A program made the translations under genes and the position numbers. This document shows, piece by piece, positions 52,302-61,431 of a DNA stretch of 64,000 bases. Numbering within the stretch: position 1 is the stretch's first letter; every line of letters starts with the position of its first letter. Below the pieces are notes generated by a model. It saw nothing but the letters and a program-made list of their open reading frames with translations. It did no database searches and was not told the DNA's origin. Origin of the DNA: GCA-2711565 sp963664245 (GTDB lineage Bacteria > Bacteroidota > Bacteroidia > Bacteroidales > GCA-2711565); NCBI GenBank assembly GCA_963664245.1, contig OY760934.1, positions 3,668,082 to 3,732,081 on the forward strand, written 5' to 3'.

Positions 52302-52649
52302 TTATTTGTCGTAAATGATCCGGATTTCTTTTAGGTTTTCTGCCAGCTCAAGTGTTGATTTGTCAAGCTTGGCAAATAATTCATCTAGTCCATCTGTATC
52401 GTTTTCTTTACCTTTAAACTCAAGCGCTTTTGCGTGATCTCTTGGTACATCTGCCATGAAATTTGCAATCACTCCTTTAATACTGTGTGCATTAAATTTT
52501 AAAGCATCCATGTCTTTATCATCAATATTTTGTTTAATGGTTTTTAGGCGTTCATCTCGCTCATTAATAAACATATCAATGATTTCAACGATTAGTTCGT
52601 TGTCAAAATGTTTGAAGTTTTCCTGAAATTTTTCCTTGTCAATAAGCAT
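52302..52649 (-). CDS. Hpt (histidine phosphotransfer) domain protein
   Basis: 115 aa, a four-helix-bundle phosphotransfer domain with phosphoacceptor His55 in NAHSIKGVIANF. It relays phosphate between hybrid kinases and receivers. It lies 25 bases after a stand-alone receiver gene on the same strand, so the two are likely partners; no hybrid kinase is encoded near them. The stop codon faces the recA stop 30 bases away. Confidence 0.88.
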   Translation of the reverse strand: MLIDKEKFQENFKHFDNELIVEIIDMFINERDERLKTIKQNIDDKDMDALKFNAHSIKGVIANFMADVPRDHAKALEFKGKENDTDGLDELFAKLDKSTLELAENLKEIRIIYDK

Positions 52650-52674
52650 TGCGATAGTTTTAAAATGTACAAAT

Positions 52675-53106
52675 TTAAAAAAATGATTGTTCTTTCGCCA
52701 TGAATTTTACTTCAGAATGTTCATGGATTTTTTCAAAAAGGATGTGAAGATCGATAGGTTTTGCGATGTAATCGTTAAATCCGGCACTTAAATATTTCTC
52801 CCTGTTATTGTGGGGATCGCTGGCCGTTACAGCTAATATAGGGGTGATTTTTATTTTCTTAGCTTCTAGTTTTCTGATTTCCATAGTTGCTTCGAATCCA
52901 TCCATTTCAGGCATGGCAATGTCCATTAAAATAAGATCAAATCTTGTTTCTTTGCATTTTGAAACAGCTTCATTCCCATTTTTTGTGATGGTTACCGAAA
53001 TATTCTCCTGGTTCAGATAAGCACATAAAACCTTTTGGTTTATGTCATTATCCTCAACAATCAAAACCTTATACATCTCATCTGCTATTGCAGATATAAG
53101 AGTCAT
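52675..53106 (-). CDS. Stand-alone response-regulator receiver domain protein
   Basis: 143 aa; the ATG at 53076 (MYKVLIVEDND) gives a 133-aa single receiver domain and may be the true start. It has the acidic pair EDN, the phosphorylated Asp in LILMDIAMPEMDG, the conserved Thr/Ser position in AVTAS, and the Lys in YIAKPID. No output domain. Pairs with the Hpt protein encoded next. Confidence 0.88.
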   Translation of the reverse strand: MTLISAIADEMYKVLIVEDNDINQKVLCAYLNQENISVTITKNGNEAVSKCKETRFDLILMDIAMPEMDGFEATMEIRKLEAKKIKITPILAVTASDPHNNREKYLSAGFNDYIAKPIDLHILFEKIHEHSEVKFMAKEQSFF

Positions 53107-53198
53107 AATTTGTGCCAGTATCTCAACACTCAGATTTTTAATGTTTTATATTTTGGGTGTTTCTACGACGGGAATATTAAGTCTCAATATTGGAAAAG

Positions 53199-55712
53199 TT
53201 AAGCAATAAGATTTCCAATTTGATACACGGTAAGAGCAAGTACATAAGCAAGGGTGGTTGTGTAGACAGCCATAAAAAGTGCCCATTTCCAGCCGCCCGA
53301 TTCTTTTTTAATGGCTGCGATAACAGCTACGCAAGGGAAGTAAATGAGTATGAAAACTAAAAATGAAAAAGCCGATACCCGTGTGAAAACTTTTTCGCCA
53401 GCTCTTTTGGGGTGGCTATAAGTAGCTTCTTTAAGTTTTGATGACAAGTCTTTTGTGTTTTCTTCGTCGTCAATTTCTGCGTGGTAAAGAACCCCCAAGG
53501 TGCTCACCACTACTTCTTTTCCAGCAATTCCGGCTAAAAGACTGATGCTCATTTTCCAGTCGAAGCCCAAGGGGAGCATAGCCGGTTCAATAAAATGACC
53601 AATCCGCCCGATGAATGAATTTTCTTGTTGAGCGCTTAAACGGTTCGTCTCGACCTGGTTCAGGGCAATGAGCTTTTCTGTTTGAATAGAATCCTGAGCC
53701 AAACGATTAGAATTTATGTTTGCAAGGGCTTCATATTCTTGTTTAACTAACTGGGCTTTATGTTCAAACTGTTTGTCAATCTCTTTGGATTTTGGAAAAT
53801 AACCGAGTGCCCAGATGATGATTGAAGCAACTAAAATCACGCCTCCCATTTTCTTCAAATATTGAGAACCTTTAAACCATGTATGACTGAAAATAGCTTT
53901 GGTAGTAGGCATACGATAGGGAGGGAGTTCCATTACAAATGGCATCTCTTTCGATTTAAACAACGTTTTTTTGAAGATAATGGCAATGATGATGGAAAGC
54001 AAAATTCCTATTCCATAAATGGTAAAAAGCATCAGTCCAGGCCTTTCAGGAAAAAACGTGCCAATGATTAAAACATAGACCGGTAAACGTGCGCTGCACG
54101 ACATGAACGGGTTAATAAGCATGGTAACCAAGCGGTCGTTTCTCCCACCGATGGTACGTGTAGCCATGATAGCCGGAACATTACAGCCAAAGCCCATAAT
54201 CATCGGAATAAAGGATCGCCCATGCAAACCTATTTTGTGCATGATTTTGTCTACAATAAAAGCAACCCTAGCCATATAACCGGTATCTTCCATAATTGAG
54301 ATAAAGAAGAAAAGGATAAGTATGTTTGGAAGGAATACGATAACTCCGCCAACTCCGCCAATAACACCATCTACAATAAGGTCTTTTAAAATACTGTCGG
54401 GCATGATGCCTGAAACAAAATCTCCTAAGTTGGCAACCAATAACTCCAGCCACTCCATGGGGTAAGCCCCCACAGTGTATGTTGTTTGAAACATCACCCA
54501 CATGAAGAAAATAAAAATGGGGTAGCTTAATATTTTATTGGTTAAAATATTGTCAATAAAACGGCTGCGTACGCGGATGTCTTTCTTGCTTTCTTTATAG
54601 GTTTCTTTCAGGGCTCCGTCAATAAAGCCATATTTATAATCGGTAATAATAGTTTCTGTTGAATCTTTATAATGATCCTCAATCCGGATAATTTCTTCTT
54701 TAGTGGCTTTTAGTATTTCTTCGGCATTGTAGCAAAGCTCGTTTACCCTGTTTTTTTCTTCTTCATCCTGCTCCAGCAGTTTTATGGCTGTAAACCTTGG
54801 GGCAATAACATTGGTGAGTATCCTGTTTTTTTCCTGGGAGATTAAGCTTTGTAATCGTTTAATCGATTTTTCAATTTCGGTACCATAATTAATATGAATG
54901 TGCCGGATGCTGGGTTCTTTGTCTAAATATACTTCGATGATTTTGTCAAAAAGATCCTTTAAGCCTTTGCCTTTTGAACAAACCGTTGGGATAATTGGTA
55001 TCCCGATCATTTTCCCTAAGGCTCCGTAGTTAAATTTGTCGCCTTTCTTTTTTAGCTCGTCATACATATTGAGAGCTGTAACCACTTTGATGTCGAGGTC
55101 AATTAGTTGCGTGGTAAGATAAAGGTTACGTTCTAAATTTGAGCTGTCAATAACATTGATAACAATATCGGGTACTTGGTCGATAAGGTAATTCCTGACA
55201 AATAATTCTTCGGGCGAATAGCTCGTAATGGAATAGGTTCCGGGTAAATCAACCAGGTTGAACTTAAACCCTTTATGTTTAAAGCTTGCCTGCTTGGCAT
55301 CAACGGTAACGCCACTGTAGTTCCCTACTTTTTCGTGCGAATGGGAAGCATGGTTAAACAAGGTGGTTTTTCCGCAATTAGGATTCCCAATCAGTGCAAT
55401 ATTTATTTCTTTTTTGTGGTATTTTGAGATTTTGAGTGTGTCGTCGGCAATAACGCCATTGTAATGTTTCTCTTCTTTTATGTTCTCGGGTGATGTAACT
55501 TCAATCAATTTTGCTTCGCTGTTTCGCAGCGAAACATTGTACCCCATAACGGTATATTCGATTGGGTTTTTTAAGGGGGCTTTTTTACCCACAATGACTT
55601 CTTTGCCTACAACAAAGCCCATTTCGATAATGCGTTTCCGAAATGCACCACGGCCCCTTACTTTCGAAATTATCCCACGTTCTCCTTGTTGCAGATCGAA
55701 TAAAGTCATCAA
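53199..55712 (-). CDS. feoB: FeoA-FeoB fusion ferrous iron transporter
   Basis: 837 aa. Residues 1-75 are a FeoA SH3-like domain (TLFDLQQGERGIISKVRGRG). A G domain follows with G1 GNPNCGKTT, G3 DLPGTYS and G4 NMYDE. The membrane part has the first Gate segment with the MGFGCNVPAIMATR motif and the second at ARLPVYVLI. A ~60-residue charged periplasmic/cytoplasmic insertion lies at ~655-715. Imports Fe(II), suiting an anoxic habitat. FeoA-FeoB fusions occur repeatedly in Bacteroidota. Confidence 0.95.
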   Translation of the reverse strand: MMTLFDLQQGERGIISKVRGRGAFRKRIIEMGFVVGKEVIVGKKAPLKNPIEYTVMGYNVSLRNSEAKLIEVTSPENIKEEKHYNGVIADDTLKISKYHKKEINIALIGNPNCGKTTLFNHASHSHEKVGNYSGVTVDAKQASFKHKGFKFNLVDLPGTYSITSYSPEELFVRNYLIDQVPDIVINVIDSSNLERNLYLTTQLIDLDIKVVTALNMYDELKKKGDKFNYGALGKMIGIPIIPTVCSKGKGLKDLFDKIIEVYLDKEPSIRHIHINYGTEIEKSIKRLQSLISQEKNRILTNVIAPRFTAIKLLEQDEEEKNRVNELCYNAEEILKATKEEIIRIEDHYKDSTETIITDYKYGFIDGALKETYKESKKDIRVRSRFIDNILTNKILSYPIFIFFMWVMFQTTYTVGAYPMEWLELLVANLGDFVSGIMPDSILKDLIVDGVIGGVGGVIVFLPNILILFFFISIMEDTGYMARVAFIVDKIMHKIGLHGRSFIPMIMGFGCNVPAIMATRTIGGRNDRLVTMLINPFMSCSARLPVYVLIIGTFFPERPGLMLFTIYGIGILLSIIIAIIFKKTLFKSKEMPFVMELPPYRMPTTKAIFSHTWFKGSQYLKKMGGVILVASIIIWALGYFPKSKEIDKQFEHKAQLVKQEYEALANINSNRLAQDSIQTEKLIALNQVETNRLSAQQENSFIGRIGHFIEPAMLPLGFDWKMSISLLAGIAGKEVVVSTLGVLYHAEIDDEENTKDLSSKLKEATYSHPKRAGEKVFTRVSAFSFLVFILIYFPCVAVIAAIKKESGGWKWALFMAVYTTTLAYVLALTVYQIGNLIA

Positions 55713-55819
55713 TTTGAGTATATTAAATCTTATTTAGATTAAATAAAATGAATGCAAATTTAATAAATCTAATTAATATACTGCTTAAATTAAGCAAAAA
55801 GAGTGCTTGTTTTCTTTAT

Positions 55820-56365
55820 TTAGAAAAGGTCGGTGTAAGTGTCTGTGTTTAAGTCTTTATAATTTAAAAAATGAACCCATTGATTAATTTGTAAAGTTTT
55901 TCCCCCCCAGTGGGTTTCAAATAAATATTTAATGTCTTTAACAGCATTTTGTTTGGATGCACGGGCCGGTTTTTGGTACAGTAGTACAAAGTCTTTCATA
56001 TCCTGATAAATATCCATTAATAGTTCAGAGAGGCTGGCTTTAACAGGGGTGTCTTTATCGGGGCTGTCATAATTCAAAATCCAGAATTCATCAATATCGA
56101 AAAGCTTATTGCGGTATTCGTTGAAAAGATTTTCCCATTGTTCTTCGGTAACAAAACGTTCGGCAACCGATGGGTCATCTACTTCTACAGCGGGGAGTAG
56201 GCTCCCTTTTAAATACATGATGGGCATGATTTTTTGAATAAAGACGATAAGATCCTCTTTGGTGGTTTTTTCATGGTTCTCCAAAAAAATGCAATATTCG
56301 TTTGCAATTTTTAGTAACTCAATAACCGTTGTAGAATAAGCCGGCTCTTCCTGGATGTCTTTCAT
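55820..56365 (-). CDS. DUF5063 family protein
   Basis: 181 aa from the ATG at 56365; the earlier ATG at 56392 would extend it by nine residues and overlap the likely promoter. All-helical and cytoplasmic, with conserved segments LLKIANEYCIFLENHEKTTK and DEFWILNYDSPDKDTPVKAS, as in DUF5063. Function unknown. Divergent from the GreA-like gene. Confidence 0.78.
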   Translation of the reverse strand: MKDIQEEPAYSTTVIELLKIANEYCIFLENHEKTTKEDLIVFIQKIMPIMYLKGSLLPAVEVDDPSVAERFVTEEQWENLFNEYRNKLFDIDEFWILNYDSPDKDTPVKASLSELLMDIYQDMKDFVLLYQKPARASKQNAVKDIKYLFETHWGGKTLQINQWVHFLNYKDLNTDTYTDLF

Positions 56366-56445
56366 AATGGTATATTTTCTGCAAAAGTACAATTTTTCAG
56401 GTTTTTTAAAATAGGGCTATTTTTTTATTTTTGTAAAAAATACAG

Positions 56446-56895
56446 ATGATGAGCGAGTTAAAAAGAAAATTGTTGGAAGAATGTAAGCGAATGCAATTGG
56501 AGACCATTACTAATTTAAAATCGGTGATGGATGATGCCCAGAAGAGTGCTAATGAATATGGATCCCCAAAAGACAGGTATGATTCGTATAGGACTCAATT
56601 GCTTAGGAAAAGAGATATGTTTGCACAGCAATTGCATAAAGCAAACGAACAACTAGATGCTCTCGATAAAATTGATGTGGAAAAAGAAATGACAGAAGTT
56701 CAGTTTGGTTCGTTGGTTATTACCGATAAGCAAAAACTTTTTATCTCGATAGGTTTGGGGAAAGTTGTTTTGAATAATGAAGAGTATTATGCTATCTCTC
56801 CTTTGGTTCCAATCTTTGAAGCTATGCGCTCTAAAAAAGCAGGTGATGAGTTTGTATTTCGCGGGAATAAAGGAATTATCAAAGAAATACAATAA
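56446..56895 (+). CDS. GreA/GreB-like protein lacking a typical N-terminal coiled coil
   Basis: 149 aa. The N-terminal 85 residues are helical, with ELKRKLLEECKRMQLETITN and NEQLDALDKIDVEKEM, like a truncated coiled-coil. The C-terminal domain (VQFGSLVITDKQKLFISIGL, PIFEAMRSKKAGDEFVFRGN) has the shape of the GreA FKBP-like domain that binds RNA polymerase. The acidic tip residues that GreA uses for transcript cleavage were not located, so cleavage activity is doubtful. It may bind RNA polymerase as a secondary-channel regulator (inference). Similar short proteins are often mis-annotated as 3-oxoacyl-ACP synthases. Confidence 0.65.
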   Translation: MMSELKRKLLEECKRMQLETITNLKSVMDDAQKSANEYGSPKDRYDSYRTQLLRKRDMFAQQLHKANEQLDALDKIDVEKEMTEVQFGSLVITDKQKLFISIGLGKVVLNNEEYYAISPLVPIFEAMRSKKAGDEFVFRGNKGIIKEIQ

Positions 56896-56923
56896 AAAAC
56901 TCCGGCCCTGAAAGGGCCGGAGT
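56893..56923 (-). terminator. Terminator of the EF-G gene
   Basis: ACTCCGGCCCT (56899-56909) pairs perfectly with AGGGCCGGAGT (56913-56923). On the minus strand the hairpin is followed by a T-run (56893-56898), so it ends fusA transcripts. The plus strand lacks a T-run. Confidence 0.88.
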
Positions 56924-56990
56924 AACCTAATTACAAATTTATGAACCAATTAACCAAGATAATATTATGAGAAAATCTTGGATTGTATTT

Positions 56991-59063
56991 TTATCTGTTT
57001 GCTTTTTCTTCCGCTAATTTTTTCAGAACCGTTTCCTGGATGTCGGCAGAAACTGGCGAATAGTTGAAAAATTCCATGGAATAGTTTGCCCTTCCTGATG
57101 AAATATTTCTTAAAGCTGTTGCATAGCCAAACATTTCGCTTAACGGAACAAAACCGTTTACTTTTTGCGAACCTTTACGGTGGCGGCGCATAGATTCGAT
57201 TTTTCCGCGGCGTTTATTTAAGTCGCCAACTACGTTTCCAATGTAGTCATCCGGGGTGTTGATTTCAATTTTCATAGTTGGTTCCAACAAAACTGGTTTT
57301 CCTTTCATGAACCCTTCTTTAAAACAGATTGATGCACATGTTTGGAAGGCAAAGTCGGAAGAGTCAACGGCGTGGTGGCTACCGTCTAAAAGAACCACTT
57401 TAACGTCTACTACCGGAAATCCAGACAAAACACCTTCTTCCATTGTTCTTTTTACTCCTTTGTCAACGGAACCGATAAATTCGTTTGGAATAACACCGCC
57501 CTTAATCATGTTAACAAATTCGTAGCTATTTCCGGTATTTGGTTCGAGACGCATAACGGTATGCGCATATTGACCTTTACCACCGGTTTGTTTAGAGTGT
57601 TTGTAATTGTATTCGATTGGCTCAGTAATTGTTTCGCGATAGGCAACAGCTGGTTCGCCAACAATAACATCAACACCGAACTCATCTTTTAAGCGGTCAA
57701 CAATAATTTCCAGGTGAAGCTCACCCATTCCGGCAACCACGGTTTCTTCGGTTTCTTCATCGTAGCGAACGTTAAATGAAGGGTCTTCGTTAACTAGTTT
57801 GCTTAAAGCTTCGCCTAATTTCCCTTGATCGCGACGTTTTTCCGGGTTAATTTTTAATTCGATAACCGGAGGCGGAACGTGAATCGATTCGAGGTATAGC
57901 GGGTTCTTTGGATCACACAGAGTGTCACCGGTTTTGGTTAGTTTCATTCCTACCAGTGCAACAATATCGCCGGGACCGGCTGAACTAATTTCTTCACGGT
58001 CTTTCGCCCTGATTTTGAAAATACGGCCAATACGTTCTACTTTCCCTTTGGTAGAATTCAGGATTTGCATCCCGTTTTTTAGTTCTCCTGAGAAAATTCG
58101 GATAAAAGTTTGTTGTCCAACGTATGGGTCGTTTATCAATTTGAAGGCCAGAGCTGCAAAAGGATCGTTTTTTGACGGGGTGCGTTTGTGCGTTTTTTCC
58201 GGATCGTCAATATCCATCCCTGTAATAGATCCAACATCAATTGGCGAAGGAAGGTAGTCAATCACGGCATCTAGCAATAACTGAACGCCTTTGTTTTTAT
58301 AAGCGGCTCCACAAAAAACAGGGGTGATTAGAAGTTTTAAAGAAGCTTTACGGGCAGCCTCCTTCAATAATTCAATCGGAACCTCTTGTTCGTCGAGATA
58401 GAGTTCCATTACCTGGTCGTCAAAATCGGCAATTTTTTCGATTAATAAATTTCGGGCTTCTGCGGTTTTTGCTTTGTATTCTTCAGGAATTTCGATTTCG
58501 CCACGAGTGTAATTTTCAAAAGTGTAAGCTTTTTGTTCGATCAAATCAATGACACCCAGGAAATTTTCTTCGGCTCCCATCGGGATTTGGAACGGAATGG
58601 CATTGGCGTCCAGGTATTCGTTCATCTGTTTTACAACATCATAGAACTCGGCACCGGTACGATCCATTTTGTTCACAAAGGCAATGCGTGGAACACGGTA
58701 TCTTTCGGCCTGGTTCCAAACGGTTTCGCTTTGAGGTTCAACACCACCAACGGCACAAAACAGGGCAACCATTCCATCAATAACCCTTAACGAACGTTCA
58801 ACTTCAATGGTGAAATCAACGTGGCCGGGAGTATCGATAATATTAATTTGTGAATCGTTCCACATTGCAGAAATTGCTGCAGATGCAATGGTAATCCCTC
58901 GTTCCTGCTCTTGTTTCATAAAGTCCATGGTTGCTTGTCCGTCGTGGACTTCACCCATTTTCCGACTTGTACCGGTAAAGTACAAAATACGCTCTGTCAT
59001 GGTTGTTTTACCCGCATCGATGTGAGCAGCAATACCGATGTTTCTTACCTTTTGTAGTGTCAT
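56991..59063 (-). CDS. fusA: Elongation factor G (stand-alone copy)
   Basis: Translocase of protein synthesis. 690 aa. G1 AHIDAGKTT (13-21), G2 RGITI, G3 DTPGHVDF and G4 NKMD are intact; the five EF-G domains follow. It is not in a str operon: no rpsL, rpsG or tuf lies nearby. It has a ~120-nt leader and its own -7 box. It may be a second EF-G paralogue of the genome, or the sole copy placed outside the str operon. P-loop residues are canonical, so it should be a true GTPase. Confidence 0.95.
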   Translation of the reverse strand: MTLQKVRNIGIAAHIDAGKTTMTERILYFTGTSRKMGEVHDGQATMDFMKQEQERGITIASAAISAMWNDSQINIIDTPGHVDFTIEVERSLRVIDGMVALFCAVGGVEPQSETVWNQAERYRVPRIAFVNKMDRTGAEFYDVVKQMNEYLDANAIPFQIPMGAEENFLGVIDLIEQKAYTFENYTRGEIEIPEEYKAKTAEARNLLIEKIADFDDQVMELYLDEQEVPIELLKEAARKASLKLLITPVFCGAAYKNKGVQLLLDAVIDYLPSPIDVGSITGMDIDDPEKTHKRTPSKNDPFAALAFKLINDPYVGQQTFIRIFSGELKNGMQILNSTKGKVERIGRIFKIRAKDREEISSAGPGDIVALVGMKLTKTGDTLCDPKNPLYLESIHVPPPVIELKINPEKRRDQGKLGEALSKLVNEDPSFNVRYDEETEETVVAGMGELHLEIIVDRLKDEFGVDVIVGEPAVAYRETITEPIEYNYKHSKQTGGKGQYAHTVMRLEPNTGNSYEFVNMIKGGVIPNEFIGSVDKGVKRTMEEGVLSGFPVVDVKVVLLDGSHHAVDSSDFAFQTCASICFKEGFMKGKPVLLEPTMKIEINTPDDYIGNVVGDLNKRRGKIESMRRHRKGSQKVNGFVPLSEMFGYATALRNISSGRANYSMEFFNYSPVSADIQETVLKKLAEEKANR

Positions 59064-59345
59064 TAATGATGTTTAAATATTGTTAAGAAAAAATTAAAAA
59101 ATCGTAATCTTATTTAAATTTTTAAATATGTTTTAATAATCGGGAAATCAGGTAGTTAAAATTAAATTTTAAGCTTTTCTGAAAATCGCCGCAAAGGTAC
59201 GAATAAAAATTATTTGTTTTGCATTTTTGTGATGAAAATTTTATTAAAAATGAATAGCGGGTAAAATTTGATATTATTAACAATCAATCGTTTTCAATTT
59301 TAGGCGATAATTATTACTTTCGCAGCCTTAATTTAAAAATACACA
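59064..59345. other. 282-bp divergent intergenic region
   Basis: Spacer between fusA and the TPR lipoprotein gene. A minus-strand TACCTTTG box at 59192-59199 fits TAnnTTTG and would leave a ~120-nt fusA leader. No convincing -33 element was found for it. No coding potential noticed. Confidence 0.5.
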
Positions 59346-60230
59346 ATGAAAATAAAATTTGCACTAATTATATTGGGTCTTGTAGTTCTTTCGGCATGTT
59401 CTACTACTCAAAAATCAATTCAGCCAAGTTTAAATGGGAAAGATTTAATGCAGCGTGGTCAGTATGAAGCAGCATTTAATTATTATGTTGACCAAATCAA
59501 TGCCGTTGAAGCAAAGGGAAAGGATGTTGATTGTGAATTGATCAAGATGGCAGGAAAAGCAGCTTACAAAGCCGGGCAGATTGAAAAGGCTATCCCTTAT
59601 TTTGAAAAAGCACTGTTTAAAAAAGCCATTGATGAAGAAATGGTATACATGTATGCTGATTGTTATAAACAGATTGACAATTTGTCAAAAGAAATTGCTG
59701 CCCTTGAAAAATATGTGGATGAATATCCAAAAGGAGAAAATGTTACATCCATTAAAGCCCGCTTATTTGAAACCTGTTTGGAAAGTGAAGATTGGAATTT
59801 GTCGGAAAATTTATGGAAAGGATTTGGTGAAGAGGCAATGTTAAATCCACGACTTTTAAATGTATATTTAAAAGCTAATATTGCTCAAAAAAATGATGAA
59901 AAAGCAGAAAGTCTTGCAAAAGAACTTTTAAAAATAGATTCAGAAAATATTGCTGCCCTTGAAATTATGGCTAAAAAGTTTTTCTGGAAAGCTGAAAACC
60001 GCTACCAGGAAGAAACAGAAGCTTATAATAAGAAAAAAACGAGGAAGCAATATGCCAAGCTTTTAAAGGCTTTAGATATTGTAACGGTCGATTTTAAACG
60101 TTCGTTGGGCTATTTCAAAAAGCTGTATGGTATTGCTCAGGATAAAGAGTATGCAAAATACCTGGGTAATATTTATGCCCGTTTGGACGATAAAGAAAAA
60201 GCAACGTATTATAAAAACAGGGCACGTTAA
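59346..60230 (+). CDS. TPR-containing lipoprotein
   Basis: 294 aa. Lipobox ends at Cys18 (VVLSAC). Helical repeats of TPR type cover ~35-160 (RGQYEAAFNYYVDQINAVEA, AGKAAYKAGQIEKAIPYFEK). The C-terminal half is more irregular and Lys-rich, with a final TPR-like unit (KEYAKYLGNIYARLDDKEKA). TPR lipoproteins usually scaffold envelope complexes. No further function evident. It is convergent and directly abuts the glycosyltransferase gene. Confidence 0.85.
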   Translation: MKIKFALIILGLVVLSACSTTQKSIQPSLNGKDLMQRGQYEAAFNYYVDQINAVEAKGKDVDCELIKMAGKAAYKAGQIEKAIPYFEKALFKKAIDEEMVYMYADCYKQIDNLSKEIAALEKYVDEYPKGENVTSIKARLFETCLESEDWNLSENLWKGFGEEAMLNPRLLNVYLKANIAQKNDEKAESLAKELLKIDSENIAALEIMAKKFFWKAENRYQEETEAYNKKKTRKQYAKLLKALDIVTVDFKRSLGYFKKLYGIAQDKEYAKYLGNIYARLDDKEKATYYKNRAR

Positions 60231-61373
60231 TTATTGGCCAATAAGTTCGTAAAAGAAATTTTCATAATTCTCAATCGTATTTTCGATTGAGAATTTTTTT
60301 TGTGCCGTGTATTCCCCGTTTTCTTTTAGTTTTTGGTAGAGCTCTTTGTTGTTCATTAAAAGTTTGATGTTTTCGGCCAGGCCTTCGATGTCTGCGTCTT
60401 TAAACAATAATCCGTTTTCCATGTGTTGAACCAAATCCGGATTGCCGGCAGCATTAGTGGCAATTACCGGAACCCCAAGATACATGGCTTCAAGCAGCGA
60501 TTGCGATAAGCCTTCCGAAGACGAGGGTAAAATAAATATATCAAACAGCTTGTGATAATTGATGGCCTCTTTGGGTTCCATGTGCCCGCAATAATGAATG
60601 GTATGGGGTTCGCAGAAGGGTTCAATGCGGTTCTCAATATCGTGGGAATTGATCCCTACAAAAACAGCTTTTACCGGGGTTTCGATGTGCTGTAAGGCTT
60701 GTATAATTTGTTCCTGTTTTTTGCATCGCGAAATACAACCGATTACAAAATCATCGGGTTTTAGCCCTAGTTCCGATTTTAGTTTTTCTATTTTGTTGTT
60801 GTCGATTTGCTCGTATTTTTCGGTTGGGGTTCCGTTATAAATTACTTTGATGTGTTTTTGGGGAATGCCTTTCGAAACCAGCGAATCTTTAATGCCATTG
60901 CTAACCGCTACAATTTTGTCGGTTCCTTTGGTATAGAACCACGATTGCAATCCTCCCACCGAAAGCGAAACCTGTCGGCGCGTGTGGATCAGTTTGACGG
61001 GCAGCTTGTAAATCCATCGCGCAAAAATGGTGTTGTAACGATCCTTACTTGCTTGTGCGTTAATAATCTGGATGTTCTCGCGTTGCACAATATCCCGGAT
61101 CATCCGCATGGTCACTTTGTCCCACTTGCTTTTAAAAGGAAGGTGTTCAATTTTTACCTTGCTGTCTTTTAATAAATCTTTGTACATGGAGTCTTGCGGA
61201 CAAGCCAGCACAACATTGTGCCCTTTTTCAGAGAGACCCTTACATAAATAGGAAACGGATAAAGTTGATCCGGCCACCCCTCCCTGAAAGGTGATGAGCA
61301 TGATATTTAATGGATTTTTTTTTTGCACGTTCTGGTTTTTCTTACAAATGTCGTAAGTTTTTTTTATTAGCAA
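60231..61373 (-). CDS. GT4 family glycosyltransferase
   Basis: 380 aa; a start at the ATG at 61301 (MLITFQGGVAG) is also possible, because the first 24 residues are Lys/Asn-rich and unlike the family. GT-B fold: N-lobe starting IMLITFQGG, the donor lobe with CISRCKKQEQIIQAL, and the E-X7-E element SSEGLSQSLLEAMYLG with VIATNAAG. Retaining transferases of this family add sugars to cell-surface glycans or lipids. Substrate unknown. Its 3' coding end contains the plus-strand terminator at 60267-60301. Confidence 0.9.
   Translation of the reverse strand: MLIKKTYDICKKNQNVQKKNPLNIMLITFQGGVAGSTLSVSYLCKGLSEKGHNVVLACPQDSMYKDLLKDSKVKIEHLPFKSKWDKVTMRMIRDIVQRENIQIINAQASKDRYNTIFARWIYKLPVKLIHTRRQVSLSVGGLQSWFYTKGTDKIVAVSNGIKDSLVSKGIPQKHIKVIYNGTPTEKYEQIDNNKIEKLKSELGLKPDDFVIGCISRCKKQEQIIQALQHIETPVKAVFVGINSHDIENRIEPFCEPHTIHYCGHMEPKEAINYHKLFDIFILPSSSEGLSQSLLEAMYLGVPVIATNAAGNPDLVQHMENGLLFKDADIEGLAENIKLLMNNKELYQKLKENGEYTAQKKFSIENTIENYENFFYELIGQ
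60267..60301 (+). terminator. Intrinsic terminator embedded in the glycosyltransferase coding sequence
   Basis: ATTCTCAATCG (60267-60277) pairs perfectly with CGATTGAGAAT (60284-60294) around TATTTT, followed by T residues to 60301. It is oriented to end the plus-strand TPR lipoprotein transcript, whose stop codon is at 60228-60230. The same bases encode SIENTIEN in the convergent gene. Confidence 0.8.
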
Positions 61374-61413
61374 ATTTTTGCCCGGTGATTTTTCTCCAAA
61401 TTTATTATTTCTT

Positions 61414-61421
61414 TAGCTTTG
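61414..61421 (+). promoter_or_regulatory. -7 box ahead of the MFS gene
   Basis: TAGCTTTG matches TAnnTTTG and lies ten bases before the ATG at 61432, so the leader would be only a few bases long. The -33 element is poor (T-rich 61389-61393). Confidence 0.45.
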
Positions 61422-61431
61422 AACCTGATTT

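Noticed and set aside
52294..52326. AATCCGG/CCGGATT inverted repeat as recA terminator
   Set aside because: Arms are seven bases with a 19-base loop and a weak T-run inside the Hpt coding end; not convincing.
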